Assembly (NCBI RefSeq): GCF_014218805.1
Contig: NZ_JACJUV010000001.1
Coordinates: 2,182,501 to 2,246,500, forward strand
Length of the DNA: 64,000 nucleotides
DNA from: Teredinibacter franksiae
GTDB taxonomy: Bacteria > Pseudomonadota > Gammaproteobacteria > Pseudomonadales > Cellvibrionaceae
Reading direction: 5' to 3'
Part shown: piece by piece, positions 9,673 through 17,707 of the stretch
How the letters are laid out: each line of letters starts with the position of its first letter
Position numbering within the stretch: the first letter of the stretch is position 1
Notes under the pieces: generated by a model
Told to the model about the DNA's origin: nothing
The model's database searches: none
The model's input: the letters and a program-made list of their open reading frames with translations, nothing else
Made by a program: the position numbers and the translations under genes

Positions 9673-10332
9673 TAGTCCATTTGCCTCCTATTGAAAACAC
9701 CAAAAACATTGCGGTATAACCCACCAGCCGTGGTTGGTGTATCGTATTTTTGCGTTATTGAACTTCCTTAGAAAAATTTCAGGCTATCCTAAGAGTGTAG
9801 ACCCGTCTAACCAAAATAATGTTACCGTAAACAGATGTTTACACGCTGTATTACGCATTAGCGCGAAAATAAATATTTATAAAACCAGATATGAAGCCCA
9901 CTCTTGCGTGCCACCCTACCGCTCATCTCACGGCCCTTGTGTGATTGTGTTTTTTCACACAAATATAGACGCCTAACTTCAGTAGAATATTCTATTTTTG
10001 TAACTAAAATAACGACATTTATGCCAAAATGTTTTTACAAATACCCTCTATTACACTTTTTGAGCGTACGCGCGGAAAGCCAGCAAGCAGATCGACCAAT
10101 GGCGCCACATAATCATATAAAACAAAAACAAAAACAAATAGTAGCGCTAACGTATTATTCATCGTAATAAGCTAGGCCAATTAAGTAACGCGCGCCAAAA
10201 CACCCTATACTTAACGCTTATACCAATATTCGCCGCGAATCAGAAACCAAAATGCATAAAAACGTGTATCAGCTAACCAAAATACTATAACAGTGGGTTG
10301 TTTTGGCACATCACTTAGGTTACTTGGCCACT
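9673..10332. other. AT-rich intergenic region, about 660 bp
   Basis: No convincing gene: the two short open frames here lack plausible start signals and have unbiased composition. A perfect palindrome TTGTGT-N6-ACACAA lies at 9945-9962, with spacing like a CRP/Vfr site but differing in the fifth position of each half-site. A run of ACAAAA repeats lies near 10119-10138. The region presumably holds divergent promoters for the GGDEF-EAL gene (leftward) and the binding-protein gene (rightward). Confidence 0.45.
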
Positions 10333-11259
10333 ATGAAATATTTTCTAACGTGTATATTGCTTTTTATACCGATTTTTTGCTTTGCGGAAACCCCTAATAA
10401 CAACGTCGAAATTGTACACGTACCCGTCGTCAATCGTGCCAGCCAACACCACGCCTACGCTAACTATCTACTCGCCACCGCGCTTGAATTGTCGGCGGAA
10501 AAATACGGCCCCTATCTTATATTACGCAAAATAGGCCACATGCCCATTCAGCGGCAGTTGCAGGAAATTGTTAAAGGTGATCTATCGGTGGCTATATCTA
10601 TGCCAACAGCCGAGTGGGAGGAGCACTCTCAGGTCGTCCATTTTCCGCTACTAAAAGGTCTAGCTAGCTACCGTATTTTTTTTATGCTAAAAGAAACTAA
10701 GGCTAAAGTTGATAAGATAACCACCGTGAACGATTTGAAAACCCTTGCCGTGGGACAGGGGCAAGGCTGGTCCACAGGAAAAATACTTGAAACGCACGGT
10801 TTCGATGTCGTGTACGGCAGTAACTACCCCGGTCTATTCAAGATGCTTAAGGCAGATCGCTTCCAGTTACTAATGCGTGGTGTTTACGAAATAGAACCTG
10901 AATTAAGAGCTTTCAGCCCAGTTATCCCAAACCTTGATGTTGCGGACAACATTGCCATTTACACCTATTTACCAATGTATTTTTGTGTGAGTAAACATCA
11001 GCCTTTGTTGGCGGAACGCCTGGAATACGGATTAAAGTTGGCCTACAAAACCGGTGAAATAGATAAAATATTTGTTCATCATTTTGAAGCTGCACTCAAT
11101 CTGTTAAATCTACAGGAACGAAAGACATTTTATCTCGAAAATACAAATATAAGCCCCACCTATATGGAGAGTGACAGGCCCTACCTACTAAAGCCTTTGC
11201 AGGCGAACGAAGAAAAGTCGCCAATAAAAAGCCCTCAAAAGAAGGCTTTATTGCAGTGA
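10333..11259 (+). CDS. Periplasmic solute-binding-like protein (SBP_bac_3 type)
   Basis: A 308-residue exported protein. The ATG at 10333 gives a textbook signal peptide (MKYFLTCILLFIPIFCFA); the longer frame from 10303 adds ten residues in front of it. The rest has the feel of a type II periplasmic amino-acid-binding fold: a lobe with SVAISMPTAEWEEHS, a hinge VNDLKTLAVGQGQGW, and the typical LLMRGVYEI and VSKHQPLLAERLEYGL segments. No ABC transporter genes are adjacent, so it may be an orphan sensor-like protein. A hairpin (AAAAAGCC/GGCTTT, 11226-11249) overlaps the 3' end of the gene and may help termination. Confidence 0.7.
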   Translation: MKYFLTCILLFIPIFCFAETPNNNVEIVHVPVVNRASQHHAYANYLLATALELSAEKYGPYLILRKIGHMPIQRQLQEIVKGDLSVAISMPTAEWEEHSQVVHFPLLKGLASYRIFFMLKETKAKVDKITTVNDLKTLAVGQGQGWSTGKILETHGFDVVYGSNYPGLFKMLKADRFQLLMRGVYEIEPELRAFSPVIPNLDVADNIAIYTYLPMYFCVSKHQPLLAERLEYGLKLAYKTGEIDKIFVHHFEAALNLLNLQERKTFYLENTNISPTYMESDRPYLLKPLQANEEKSPIKSPQKKALLQ

Positions 11260-11322
11260 CCAAAGACACGCATTCGATTAATATACGGCCCACACCGTCA
11301 TCTCAAGCGTGCACAGGGAGGG

Positions 11323-12189
11323 CTAAAGCTGCTCTAATTTGTAACCTCGCTCTTTTAACTGGGCGATCACGCCTTGTTTACCCGACAAGTGAGCCGCGCC
11401 AAACAATATGAATTCAGTGCCTTCTGCTTTAATCATTTTTTCTATCTTCGGAACCCAGTTATTGTTGCGATCAGCAATAAGCGCTTTGTGCATTTGCGGA
11501 AATTTGTCCTTATCTTGAGAAACGGCCGTATCGATACCAGCAAGATCACCCGCTCGCCATACCCTCTTTAGTTCTTGTATATAGCTTTTCATTTTGTCGA
11601 TATCGTTCAACGTGTACAGCACTAGTTCGTCATCGTCGCCCTGGCCCATATCCGTAAAGAATGAAAGCTGTTCGTCAACCGTTTCAAGTCCGGCCAACTT
11701 CTTTCCGTCCAGTTTTGCTTTACGGCTATACACCACATCTACACCCCACTCGGGGGACTGCCCCATAAACTGCAGCTCCATCATGGCAACCATTAGGCAG
11801 ACGCCAGAAGGGCTGAACTGAGCAAACTGTGCTATAAAGCTCCCTCGAGCACTCATGTAATCGCTTAGTTTGTTGTAGGTGTCTTCTTTTAGTGTTTGCT
11901 TTAACGTTCGGCCATCTTTACTCATCATCGCTTGCATCATTTTTGCCTGAAATTCCGGCGTGGAGGCAGCATCAATATCGGTTTCGAATATAAGCGAAGC
12001 TGACTGTTTATAAGCCGTCTCGAACGCATCCGGAAGCGGGTGATCTTCCGCAGCCAAAAGGTGTACTGTGCCACCAATATAGGTAATGTTTTTTTCGTAC
12101 GTTACTTTCCAAACTGGCGCAGCAGCATAGGTAACAGCAGACACAGCAAAAAAACATACGGCAAGAAAAACGCCAAAAATACGCTTCAT
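11323..12189 (-). CDS. TraB/GumN family protein
   Basis: Exported protein of about 288 residues of the TraB/GumN family, proposed to be metal-dependent hydrolases related to Tiki proteases; bacterial roles are mostly unknown. The ATG at 12189 starts a signal peptide (MKRIFGVFLAVCFFAVSA) and has AAGAGA upstream. Both family histidine motifs are visible: GGTVHLL near the mature N-terminus and FGAAHLSGKQG near the C-terminus. It converges with the binding-protein gene and appears monocistronic. Confidence 0.85.
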   Translation of the reverse strand: MKRIFGVFLAVCFFAVSAVTYAAAPVWKVTYEKNITYIGGTVHLLAAEDHPLPDAFETAYKQSASLIFETDIDAASTPEFQAKMMQAMMSKDGRTLKQTLKEDTYNKLSDYMSARGSFIAQFAQFSPSGVCLMVAMMELQFMGQSPEWGVDVVYSRKAKLDGKKLAGLETVDEQLSFFTDMGQGDDDELVLYTLNDIDKMKSYIQELKRVWRAGDLAGIDTAVSQDKDKFPQMHKALIADRNNNWVPKIEKMIKAEGTEFILFGAAHLSGKQGVIAQLKERGYKLEQL

Positions 12190-12440
12190 AATCAAATCTC
12201 TTAGGGTATTGGAATATTCTCTGTATTGAATATTACCACCCATATGCAAAGCTTAGCCAACCTCAAAGATGAATCACCGGCCGCCAGCCAGTACGATTAT
12301 TTAGTGCAGTAGTGGGGAGTAGTGGGGGAGTAGGCAAATAGTGGCTTCGATTGTCGTCTGGTAGGCTGTATATTTGTTACACGTGGTAGCCGGTTTAATC
12401 TCATGTGCTTAGACCACTGAATACGCCATTCAGTTGCGCT

Positions 12441-12674
12441 TTAAGAAAAGCTCAAACAGGTTAATTTCGCGCTAGTACGCGGTATGGAGATGAACAGGGC
12501 TCGCAAATAAAACGGGTATATGGCGTAAGGGCGGCCAAGCCACTCACTCGCCTTTCGACGAGTATCGTGTTTGGCCGCTGCCCGTTTTGCCCCTTTAGAC
12601 TTTTGGTGAACGCCGCCTTTCGCCATAATTGGATGGCAAGCGTGAAAATTTCTGACTTTTTGCCGTTTAGGCAT
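12441..12674 (-). CDS. Small, strongly basic protein downstream of rtcB
   Basis: A 77-residue protein not confidently assigned to a family. The first ~47 residues are very rich in Lys/Arg and Gly (KGGVHQKSKGAKRAAAKH), as in small RNA- or ribosome-binding proteins; the last ~30 are hydrophobic and of doubtful importance. Translation is well supported by a near-ideal ribosome-binding site (GGAAGGAGGTTAACC just before the ATG). It lies 70 bp after the EEIQSD-motif gene on the same strand, so it may be the third member of the rtcB transcription unit. Nucleic-acid binding is inferred only from charge. Confidence 0.6.
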   Translation of the reverse strand: MPKRQKVRNFHACHPIMAKGGVHQKSKGAKRAAAKHDTRRKASEWLGRPYAIYPFYLRALFISIPRTSAKLTCLSFS

Positions 12675-12743
12675 GGTTAACCTCCTTCCGTTTTTGTGTG
12701 GTGGTTTTTGTGAAGCATGTACAATAAATAGTTTTTCCCTGAT

Positions 12744-13685
12744 TCAAGCTGCCATATAAAACCACTGATTTTTCTCCATTTTTTTGAATTTACGTCGCAA
12801 CGTCCTCTCTTGCTGTAAAAATATCGGTGCATCATTTGTTTGTGTAAAGCAAAAACGCTTTGGCAAATCGGTATACAACGACCGGGGTGGTTTAGACCAA
12901 TGTAAATGCTTCAGTTGATTGCCCGTTTCAAAGCTATGGTAATACAGTAGTGAAATACCCAGCTCATCAAACACGAAATCAAGAGTGGCCGAAAGCATGA
13001 TTTCCTGCCAATTCTTGGCAAACGCAGCTAAAAATTCTACTGCAAAGGCGATAATCAACGTGGTTTCCAGTTCATGGCGCCGGTAACAAAATGTCGCTAG
13101 GCCCTTCGCCTTAGCCCGCTGTGCCAGCCGGTACATGTTGACAATACCGCGAACCAGATCTGACTGTATTTCTTCTACTAATACTTCATCGGTACCGAAA
13201 TCTATATCCAAACGCGCCCAAGCAAGGGTAGTCGCTCGCGTATCGCTGAGCGGGTGACCACAATCAAAAAAACGATTCGCCGACAGCTTTACGGCTTTTT
13301 CAAATTCGCGGCACCACTTAGTCGACAGGTTAAGTTGTAACACTAAGTTCGTGCCTGGCCGTGATGTTTGCGACCAGGCCTGGGTTCTTACGCCACCCCA
13401 ACGCCCCAACGTCATCACAAACGGTTCCGCTTGCTCCGGCCACACGTTATCAAGTATGCCTTTCTCTAAATAGCCATTACCACATTCAGCCACCAAGCTT
13501 TTTAATAATGGCCGTTTAAGCAATGATGACCAACGACTATTACGAAGTTCGCGAATAGCCATTTTCGGCTGCTTACTTAGCAGCCGTCGCAGTAAGTAAA
13601 CCGCATATTGATCCGCATGATAGTAGTACAGTGTGCGCTCACCGCAGAGACAGCCCAGCACCTCCTGTAATAGTTGTTTTTCCAT
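12744..13685 (-). CDS. Uncharacterised protein with EEIQSD motif, encoded next to rtcB
   Basis: About 313 residues from the ATG at 13685 (a TTG at 13712 would add nine). No signal peptide or TM. The distinctive part is LVEEIQSDLV preceded by ARLDIDFGTD, followed after ~45 residues by NWQEIMLSATLDFVFDELG and then DLPKRFCF. The order of an acidic EEIQSD strand, a Trp-led helix and an Ala/Leu-rich helix recalls a domain I know from large polyvalent proteins of phages and conjugative elements (FIEEIQSDW ... W..LALKRAIRYA), whose activity is unknown. It follows rtcB by ~60 bp on the same strand, suggesting co-transcription and a role near RNA repair. That role is inference; no catalytic chemistry can be assigned. 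Confidence 0.75.
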   Translation of the reverse strand: MEKQLLQEVLGCLCGERTLYYYHADQYAVYLLRRLLSKQPKMAIRELRNSRWSSLLKRPLLKSLVAECGNGYLEKGILDNVWPEQAEPFVMTLGRWGGVRTQAWSQTSRPGTNLVLQLNLSTKWCREFEKAVKLSANRFFDCGHPLSDTRATTLAWARLDIDFGTDEVLVEEIQSDLVRGIVNMYRLAQRAKAKGLATFCYRRHELETTLIIAFAVEFLAAFAKNWQEIMLSATLDFVFDELGISLLYYHSFETGNQLKHLHWSKPPRSLYTDLPKRFCFTQTNDAPIFLQQERTLRRKFKKMEKNQWFYMAA

Positions 13686-13745
13686 AATCTTGTTTCCGCA
13701 TAGTTTGTCCAATAGGTTTAAATTTAACGCTCAGTATCGATCTTT

Positions 13746-14954
13746 TTAGCCTTTTACACACAGCACTTGCTTAAGCGTATGCTCTATTTCCACAAGGTCT
13801 TTTTGGTTTTCCATTACCTTATCAATGTCCTTATAGGCTGCCGGAATCTCGTCGAGAACACCTTTATCCTTACGGCATTCAACACCTATAGTTTGCGCAA
13901 CCAAGTCTTCACGGCGAAATACTTTTTTCGCCGCCGACCGGCTCATAGCTCGGCCTGCTCCATGGGCACACGAGCAGAACGATTCTGCACTACCCTTACC
14001 GCGCACAATGTATGACTTAGCGCCCATACTGCCGGGAATAATGCCCAACCGACCACTTTCGGCATTAATGGCACCCTTGCGGGTAACAAATACCTCTGCA
14101 CCGTAGTGGGTTTCCTTACTCACATAGTTGTGATGACAGTTAATGGCTTCTTTTTGCAAGATAAACGCCGGTAGTATTGGTTTAATGGCCGCCAGTACTA
14201 TCTTCATCATTTCTTCCCTGTTCAGTCTCGCGTACGCCTGAGCAAAATTCACCGCTTCCACATAGTGGTCAAAGTTCTCGCTGCCTTCACTGAAATATGC
14301 GAGGTCTTTATCGGGCAAATTATGAATGTGCCTTTGCATATCTTTTTTTGCCATCTGAATAAAGTAGCGGCCAATACAATTGCCAATACCGCGACTACCG
14401 GTGTGTAGCATTACCCACAGCTGTTTAGTTTCGTCGACACACACCTCTATAAAGTGATTGCCGCTACCTAAGGTGGCCAATTGCTTGGCCCAAGTTTGGC
14501 GTGGGTGCTTCTGCATTTTCAGCAGGCTCGGGTGTTTGTCGAACAGGGTATTCACCTGCACTTCCAGCTTTTTACAAGCCCCTTCACGAATCGAAACCGT
14601 TTTGTGGGCACCGAGGCCAACAGGTACCGCACGCTCAATGGCCGAGCGCATGGACACCAAACTGTCTGGCAGTTGTGATGACCTCAACGACAACTGTACG
14701 GCCATCATTCCACAGCCAATATCCACACCCACCGCAGCCGGAATAATGGCAGCAAGAGTGGGAATAACCGAACCAACCGTAGCACCTATACCCGCATGCA
14801 CATCGGGCATGGCGGCAATATGCGAGTGAATAATGGGTAACTGGGCAATATTTTTTAATTGCGTTAACGCGGTATTGTCTATATCGCGCGTATAAATTTT
14901 TACTGGCTTTACACCATTGGTTTGCTTCTTGTTTAATTCCATTTTTACCGGCAT
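13746..14954 (-). CDS. rtcB: RNA-splicing ligase RtcB
   Basis: GTP- and Mn2+-dependent ligase joining RNA 2',3'-cyclic-phosphate or 3'-phosphate ends to 5'-OH ends, for repair of cleaved tRNA and rRNA. At 402 residues it aligns by eye nearly end to end with E. coli RtcB: MPDVHAGIG, the metal-binding Cys81 in VGVDIGCG, TLGSGNHFIE, HNYVSKE, GIIPGSMGAKS and the guanylylated His331 in CSCAHGAGR. A good SD (TAGGAGC) precedes the ATG. No rtcA, archease, prfH or rtcR is seen; the partners are the EEIQSD-motif gene and a basic small gene. Upstream lies a spacer rich in inverted repeats. I see no sigma-54 promoter like that used by E. coli rtcBA. Confidence 0.97.
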   Translation of the reverse strand: MPVKMELNKKQTNGVKPVKIYTRDIDNTALTQLKNIAQLPIIHSHIAAMPDVHAGIGATVGSVIPTLAAIIPAAVGVDIGCGMMAVQLSLRSSQLPDSLVSMRSAIERAVPVGLGAHKTVSIREGACKKLEVQVNTLFDKHPSLLKMQKHPRQTWAKQLATLGSGNHFIEVCVDETKQLWVMLHTGSRGIGNCIGRYFIQMAKKDMQRHIHNLPDKDLAYFSEGSENFDHYVEAVNFAQAYARLNREEMMKIVLAAIKPILPAFILQKEAINCHHNYVSKETHYGAEVFVTRKGAINAESGRLGIIPGSMGAKSYIVRGKGSAESFCSCAHGAGRAMSRSAAKKVFRREDLVAQTIGVECRKDKGVLDEIPAAYKDIDKVMENQKDLVEIEHTLKQVLCVKG

Positions 14955-15073
14955 AGCTGGCTCCTACCGATTTATCGGCATGTATTTTTTTTTGCCCTCC
15001 CATTAGCGTCTTTACGCAGGTGCGCTTCTTACACAATTTTTACACTGTTGTATTCCGTACTCCCTGCGCATAA

Positions 15074-15107
15074 AAAAACCCTGACTAGTTTCCCAGCCAG
15101 GGTTTTT
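15074..15107 (-). terminator. Strong rho-independent terminator (leftward)
   Basis: On the minus strand AAAAACCCTG pairs with CAGGGTTTTT around a 14-nt loop and is followed by a run of seven T. It would stop transcripts arriving from the cynS operon before they enter rtcB, and it is nearly symmetrical, so it could also work rightward. Confidence 0.8.
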
Positions 15108-15115
15108 ATTTCCGG

Positions 15116-15147
15116 CTTGGAAGGCATCTAGAGGATAACCTTCCAAG
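15116..15147. repeat. Perfect 9-bp inverted repeat in the rtcB upstream region
   Basis: CTTGGAAGG (15116-15124) and CCTTCCAAG (15139-15147) are separated by 14 nt. It lies only 9 nt beyond the strong terminator and ~160 bp upstream of rtcB. It could be an operator or another RNA hairpin; there is no T-tract on either side. Confidence 0.6.
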
Positions 15148-15374
15148 TTTGAGCACTCGAAAGGTTTAGATTTTATGGCTTTCTGTATTAGGCATATTCA
15201 AAGTGCTCCTTTGAGGTAAATGAATTTTTTGGGCATTTTACGCTTACTTTCGGCCATGTCAACATCCGTTCGCCGATAGATATGCTGGTCTTTTCTAATA
15301 TTCACTTTTATCAACAACTAAAACTGATTCAACGTAGAATTTTTACGTTCACCTCCAGGCAGAAAATAAATTAA

Positions 15375-15416
15375 ATAAAATAAGGGGCTGCGCACAAATG
15401 CTTTAGATCAGGCCCC
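15375..15416 (-). terminator. Probable terminator of the FNT-kinase-cynS operon
   Basis: On the minus strand GGGGCCTG pairs with CAGCCCC (one bulge) and is followed by TTATTTTATTTAATTT. It lies 50 bp after the cynS stop and upstream of the stronger hairpin at 15074-15107, so the operon may have two successive terminators. Confidence 0.6.
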
Positions 15417-15428
15417 ATCAAAAGTATT

Positions 15429-15461
15429 TTACTACTTATCTGATGCATAGATAAGTAGTAA
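15429..15461. repeat. Perfect 13-bp inverted repeat just after cynS
   Basis: TTACTACTTATCT (15429-15441) and AGATAAGTAGTAA (15449-15461) flank a 7-nt loop, starting 4 nt past the cynS stop. It is AT-rich with only a weak following U-run, so it may protect the mRNA 3' end or bind a protein instead of terminating efficiently. Confidence 0.7.
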
Positions 15462-15465
15462 CCCC

Positions 15466-15906
15466 CTACCAAGCCTTATAAGGTAAAAACTTACCGTTCA
15501 TAGTAATAACAACACGATCACCCTTCGGATTCTCTTCCTTGTCCACATCCATACTAAAGTCGATAGCACTCATTATGCCGTCGCCGAATTTCTCTTGAAT
15601 CACTTCTTTCAGGGTGTCGCCATATACGCCAACAACTTCATACAAGCGGTATACGAGCGGGTCTTGGGGTACATCTCTTTCCCACGCTTTTGTTGGGTAT
15701 TCCATTAGCGTGGTTTTGGCTTCGGGCGAAAGGCCCAGTAGCGCCACCAGTTTTGTTGCGAAGACTTCTGGCATGCTGTTCATGCCCAGGCATGCGGAAG
15801 TTACCCATACAGTGCCCGCGCCAATTTCACTGGCAATCGCTTCCCAGCTTAAGCCTTTACTTTTTTTGGCAAGAATAATCGCTTCGGTTACGTCGAGTTT
15901 AGTCAT
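15466..15906 (-). CDS. cynS: Cyanate hydratase (cyanase)
   Basis: Converts cyanate plus bicarbonate to ammonia and CO2 in the cytoplasm, for detoxification and use of cyanate as nitrogen source; known as a homodecamer. At 146 residues it is close to the E. coli length of 156. The helix-turn-helix-like N-terminal domain (LSWEAIASEIG) and the C-terminal domain are complete. The catalytic triad is present as Arg87 and Glu90 in YRLYE and Ser113 in MSAIDFS, a constant offset of 9 from E. coli Arg96/Glu99/Ser122. It lies 15 bp after the kinase/phosphatase gene, hence last gene of an FNT-kinase-cyanase operon. An AGAGGA SD precedes the ATG. No CynR regulator or carbonic anhydrase gene is adjacent. 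Confidence 0.97.
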   Translation of the reverse strand: MTKLDVTEAIILAKKSKGLSWEAIASEIGAGTVWVTSACLGMNSMPEVFATKLVALLGLSPEAKTTLMEYPTKAWERDVPQDPLVYRLYEVVGVYGDTLKEVIQEKFGDGIMSAIDFSMDVDKEENPKGDRVVITMNGKFLPYKAW

Positions 15907-15921
15907 GTTAGTAATCCTCTG

Positions 15922-17646
15922 TTACGGAATGTAGAGTTGGTAAAGTAATACAACAACAGATATGGCCAATGCCAATGACACACACTTCCAAAAGGTAATG
16001 GGGTCACGTTCGATTAAAGGAGGGCGCGTTTTGCTTACGAATACTGGGTTAGGATGACGTAGATCGTAGGCAAACTCAGAAAGCACTTGGTAGCGTTTTA
16101 TGGGGTTTATAGCCACAGCCTTTTTAATCGCGTCGTCTACCCATACAGGTATATCTTTGCGTTTATGGGTTAAAGGTGTGTAATTCAGCCTATTCTGTGC
16201 GCTTGCGGAATTAGCCATGGATACGGCTGTACCATAGGGCAGGCCGCCGGTTAACATTTGATAGCAGATAACACCCAGGGAAAATATGTCAGATCGGGTT
16301 TTACCTTCTTGACCAATGAAATATTCCGGCGCCGTAAATTGTGCGGTGCCCTGTATGTCATCGGTTTTTTGTATTTCGGTAATACCCGCTACTTTTGTGG
16401 AGCCGAAATCAATAATTTTAACGGTGCCATACTGGTCGATCATAATGTTATTTGGCCGCAGGTCTTGGTGGACCATTTCCTGGCGATGAAACGCCTGCAG
16501 GCCTTTAGCTATTTGCTCCACAATATGCCGCACGGCTTCTACGCTCGGCTTTGGATTGTCACGCATCCATTGGGCGAGATTTTGGCCCTCTATAAACTCT
16601 GTGGAAATATACAAATAGTTGCGTTTGCGGGTAACTGGGGTTCCCTTCATTACATGGGCATTGTCTATACGCTTTGCTATCCAATCTTCCATTAAAAAAC
16701 GTTCGAGATAGAGGGTGTCGTTACGCATTTCGGTTGACGGGGTTTTTATGACGACCTGCTCACCACTCTCTTCGTCTTTGGCTAAAAATACGTGGCTACG
16801 ACTGCTTATGTAAATTTCGCGCTCGATTTCGTAGCCGTCAAAATGCATGCGTGCCTGCAGTCGCGGTGGTAACGGTAAGGTTTCCACCTGCTGCTGAATT
16901 TCATCTACTTTTTTGTCGGGTAATTGCTCCAAGCGTACAATTTGAATGCTGAGGTTGTCATCACTACCAGCATCAAACGCCGCTTGCGTTAAGGCTTGTG
17001 CAGCGGCGTTTAGGTCGTTTGCATATTCTCGCAATTTTTCGGCCACCAAGTGCGGCGCAATAAATTCATATACGCCGTCGCTGGCAAGAACAAAGGTGTC
17101 TCCCTCTTCCACGGGAATGGTGCGGTATTGCATATCGAGTTGCTGGTGTACGCCCAGTGCGCGGGTAAGGTAGCTATTGCCTTCATCCACCTGGTGGCGG
17201 TGGTCTTCTGTTAGTTGCTCTAGGTGATTATCAACAAGGCGATAGATACGCGTATCACCTGAATGAAAAATATGGGCGGCATTGGATTTGAATATTAGGC
17301 CGCTAAAGGTACAGATATAGCCCTTATCTTTGTTGTACCGATGAGGGCTGCTTTGTGTTTGGGCAAAAAGCCACGAGTTGGTTGCCTGCAACACCTTTTC
17401 GGCCGACTGCTTTACCGACCAAGCTTCCGAGGTACTAAAATAGTCGCCAAGAAAACCACTTATCGCCGTTTCGCTGGCTATCTGGCTAACATTACTAGAG
17501 CTAATACCATCGGCAATGGCTATGGCGATGCCTTTGGTACTCAGCAACGGTTCTTTAGGTGTTAAGGCTCCAATACAGTCTTGGTTAAGCGTCTTGCGGC
17601 CTTTATCACTATACTGACCAATGGAAACCCGGAGTTGCTTTCTCAT
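15922..17646 (-). CDS. Bifunctional PP2C phosphatase - Ser/Thr protein kinase
   Basis: A 574-residue signalling protein combining a PP2C phosphatase (~1-240) and a Hanks-type kinase (~265-525) with a C-terminal TM anchor (~547-570). PP2C motifs: NQDCIGA, ADGISSS (Asp46), LASDGVYEF and DDNLSIQI. Kinase motifs: VVIK (Lys ~300), HQDLRPNN (Asp ~393), DFGSTK and APEYF. The glycine-rich loop is atypical (ISSRSHVF). The start is set at 17646, where PP2C begins; the longer frame runs into the FNT gene. In P. aeruginosa a homologous kinase/phosphatase (PA1782) lies among nitrate/nitrite assimilation genes. Here it sits between an FNT channel and cyanase, so control of inorganic-nitrogen uptake is a reasonable inference. 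Substrates are unknown. Confidence 0.93.
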   Translation of the reverse strand: MRKQLRVSIGQYSDKGRKTLNQDCIGALTPKEPLLSTKGIAIAIADGISSSNVSQIASETAISGFLGDYFSTSEAWSVKQSAEKVLQATNSWLFAQTQSSPHRYNKDKGYICTFSGLIFKSNAAHIFHSGDTRIYRLVDNHLEQLTEDHRHQVDEGNSYLTRALGVHQQLDMQYRTIPVEEGDTFVLASDGVYEFIAPHLVAEKLREYANDLNAAAQALTQAAFDAGSDDNLSIQIVRLEQLPDKKVDEIQQQVETLPLPPRLQARMHFDGYEIEREIYISSRSHVFLAKDEESGEQVVIKTPSTEMRNDTLYLERFLMEDWIAKRIDNAHVMKGTPVTRKRNYLYISTEFIEGQNLAQWMRDNPKPSVEAVRHIVEQIAKGLQAFHRQEMVHQDLRPNNIMIDQYGTVKIIDFGSTKVAGITEIQKTDDIQGTAQFTAPEYFIGQEGKTRSDIFSLGVICYQMLTGGLPYGTAVSMANSASAQNRLNYTPLTHKRKDIPVWVDDAIKKAVAINPIKRYQVLSEFAYDLRHPNPVFVSKTRPPLIERDPITFWKCVSLALAISVVVLLYQLYIP

Positions 17647-17707
17647 AAAAGTTGTCTCTACCGCATAGGCTAGCTGCCAATGCGGTAGAGATTCCGTTGA
17701 TAGTATA

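Noticed and set aside
9945..9962. CRP/Vfr-like palindrome TTGTGT-N6-ACACAA
   Set aside because: Fifth positions of both half-sites differ from consensus and it lies ~370 bp from the nearest start, so it is mentioned only in the intergenic entry.
9734..10167. Two short plus-strand frames upstream of the binding-protein gene
   Set aside because: AT-rich intergenic DNA, unbiased codon use and no ribosome-binding sites.
14635..15036. 133-codon minus-strand frame overlapping the rtcB 5' end
   Set aside because: Same strand but different frame from rtcB; Cys/Tyr-rich translation is a shadow of the conserved rtcB sequence.
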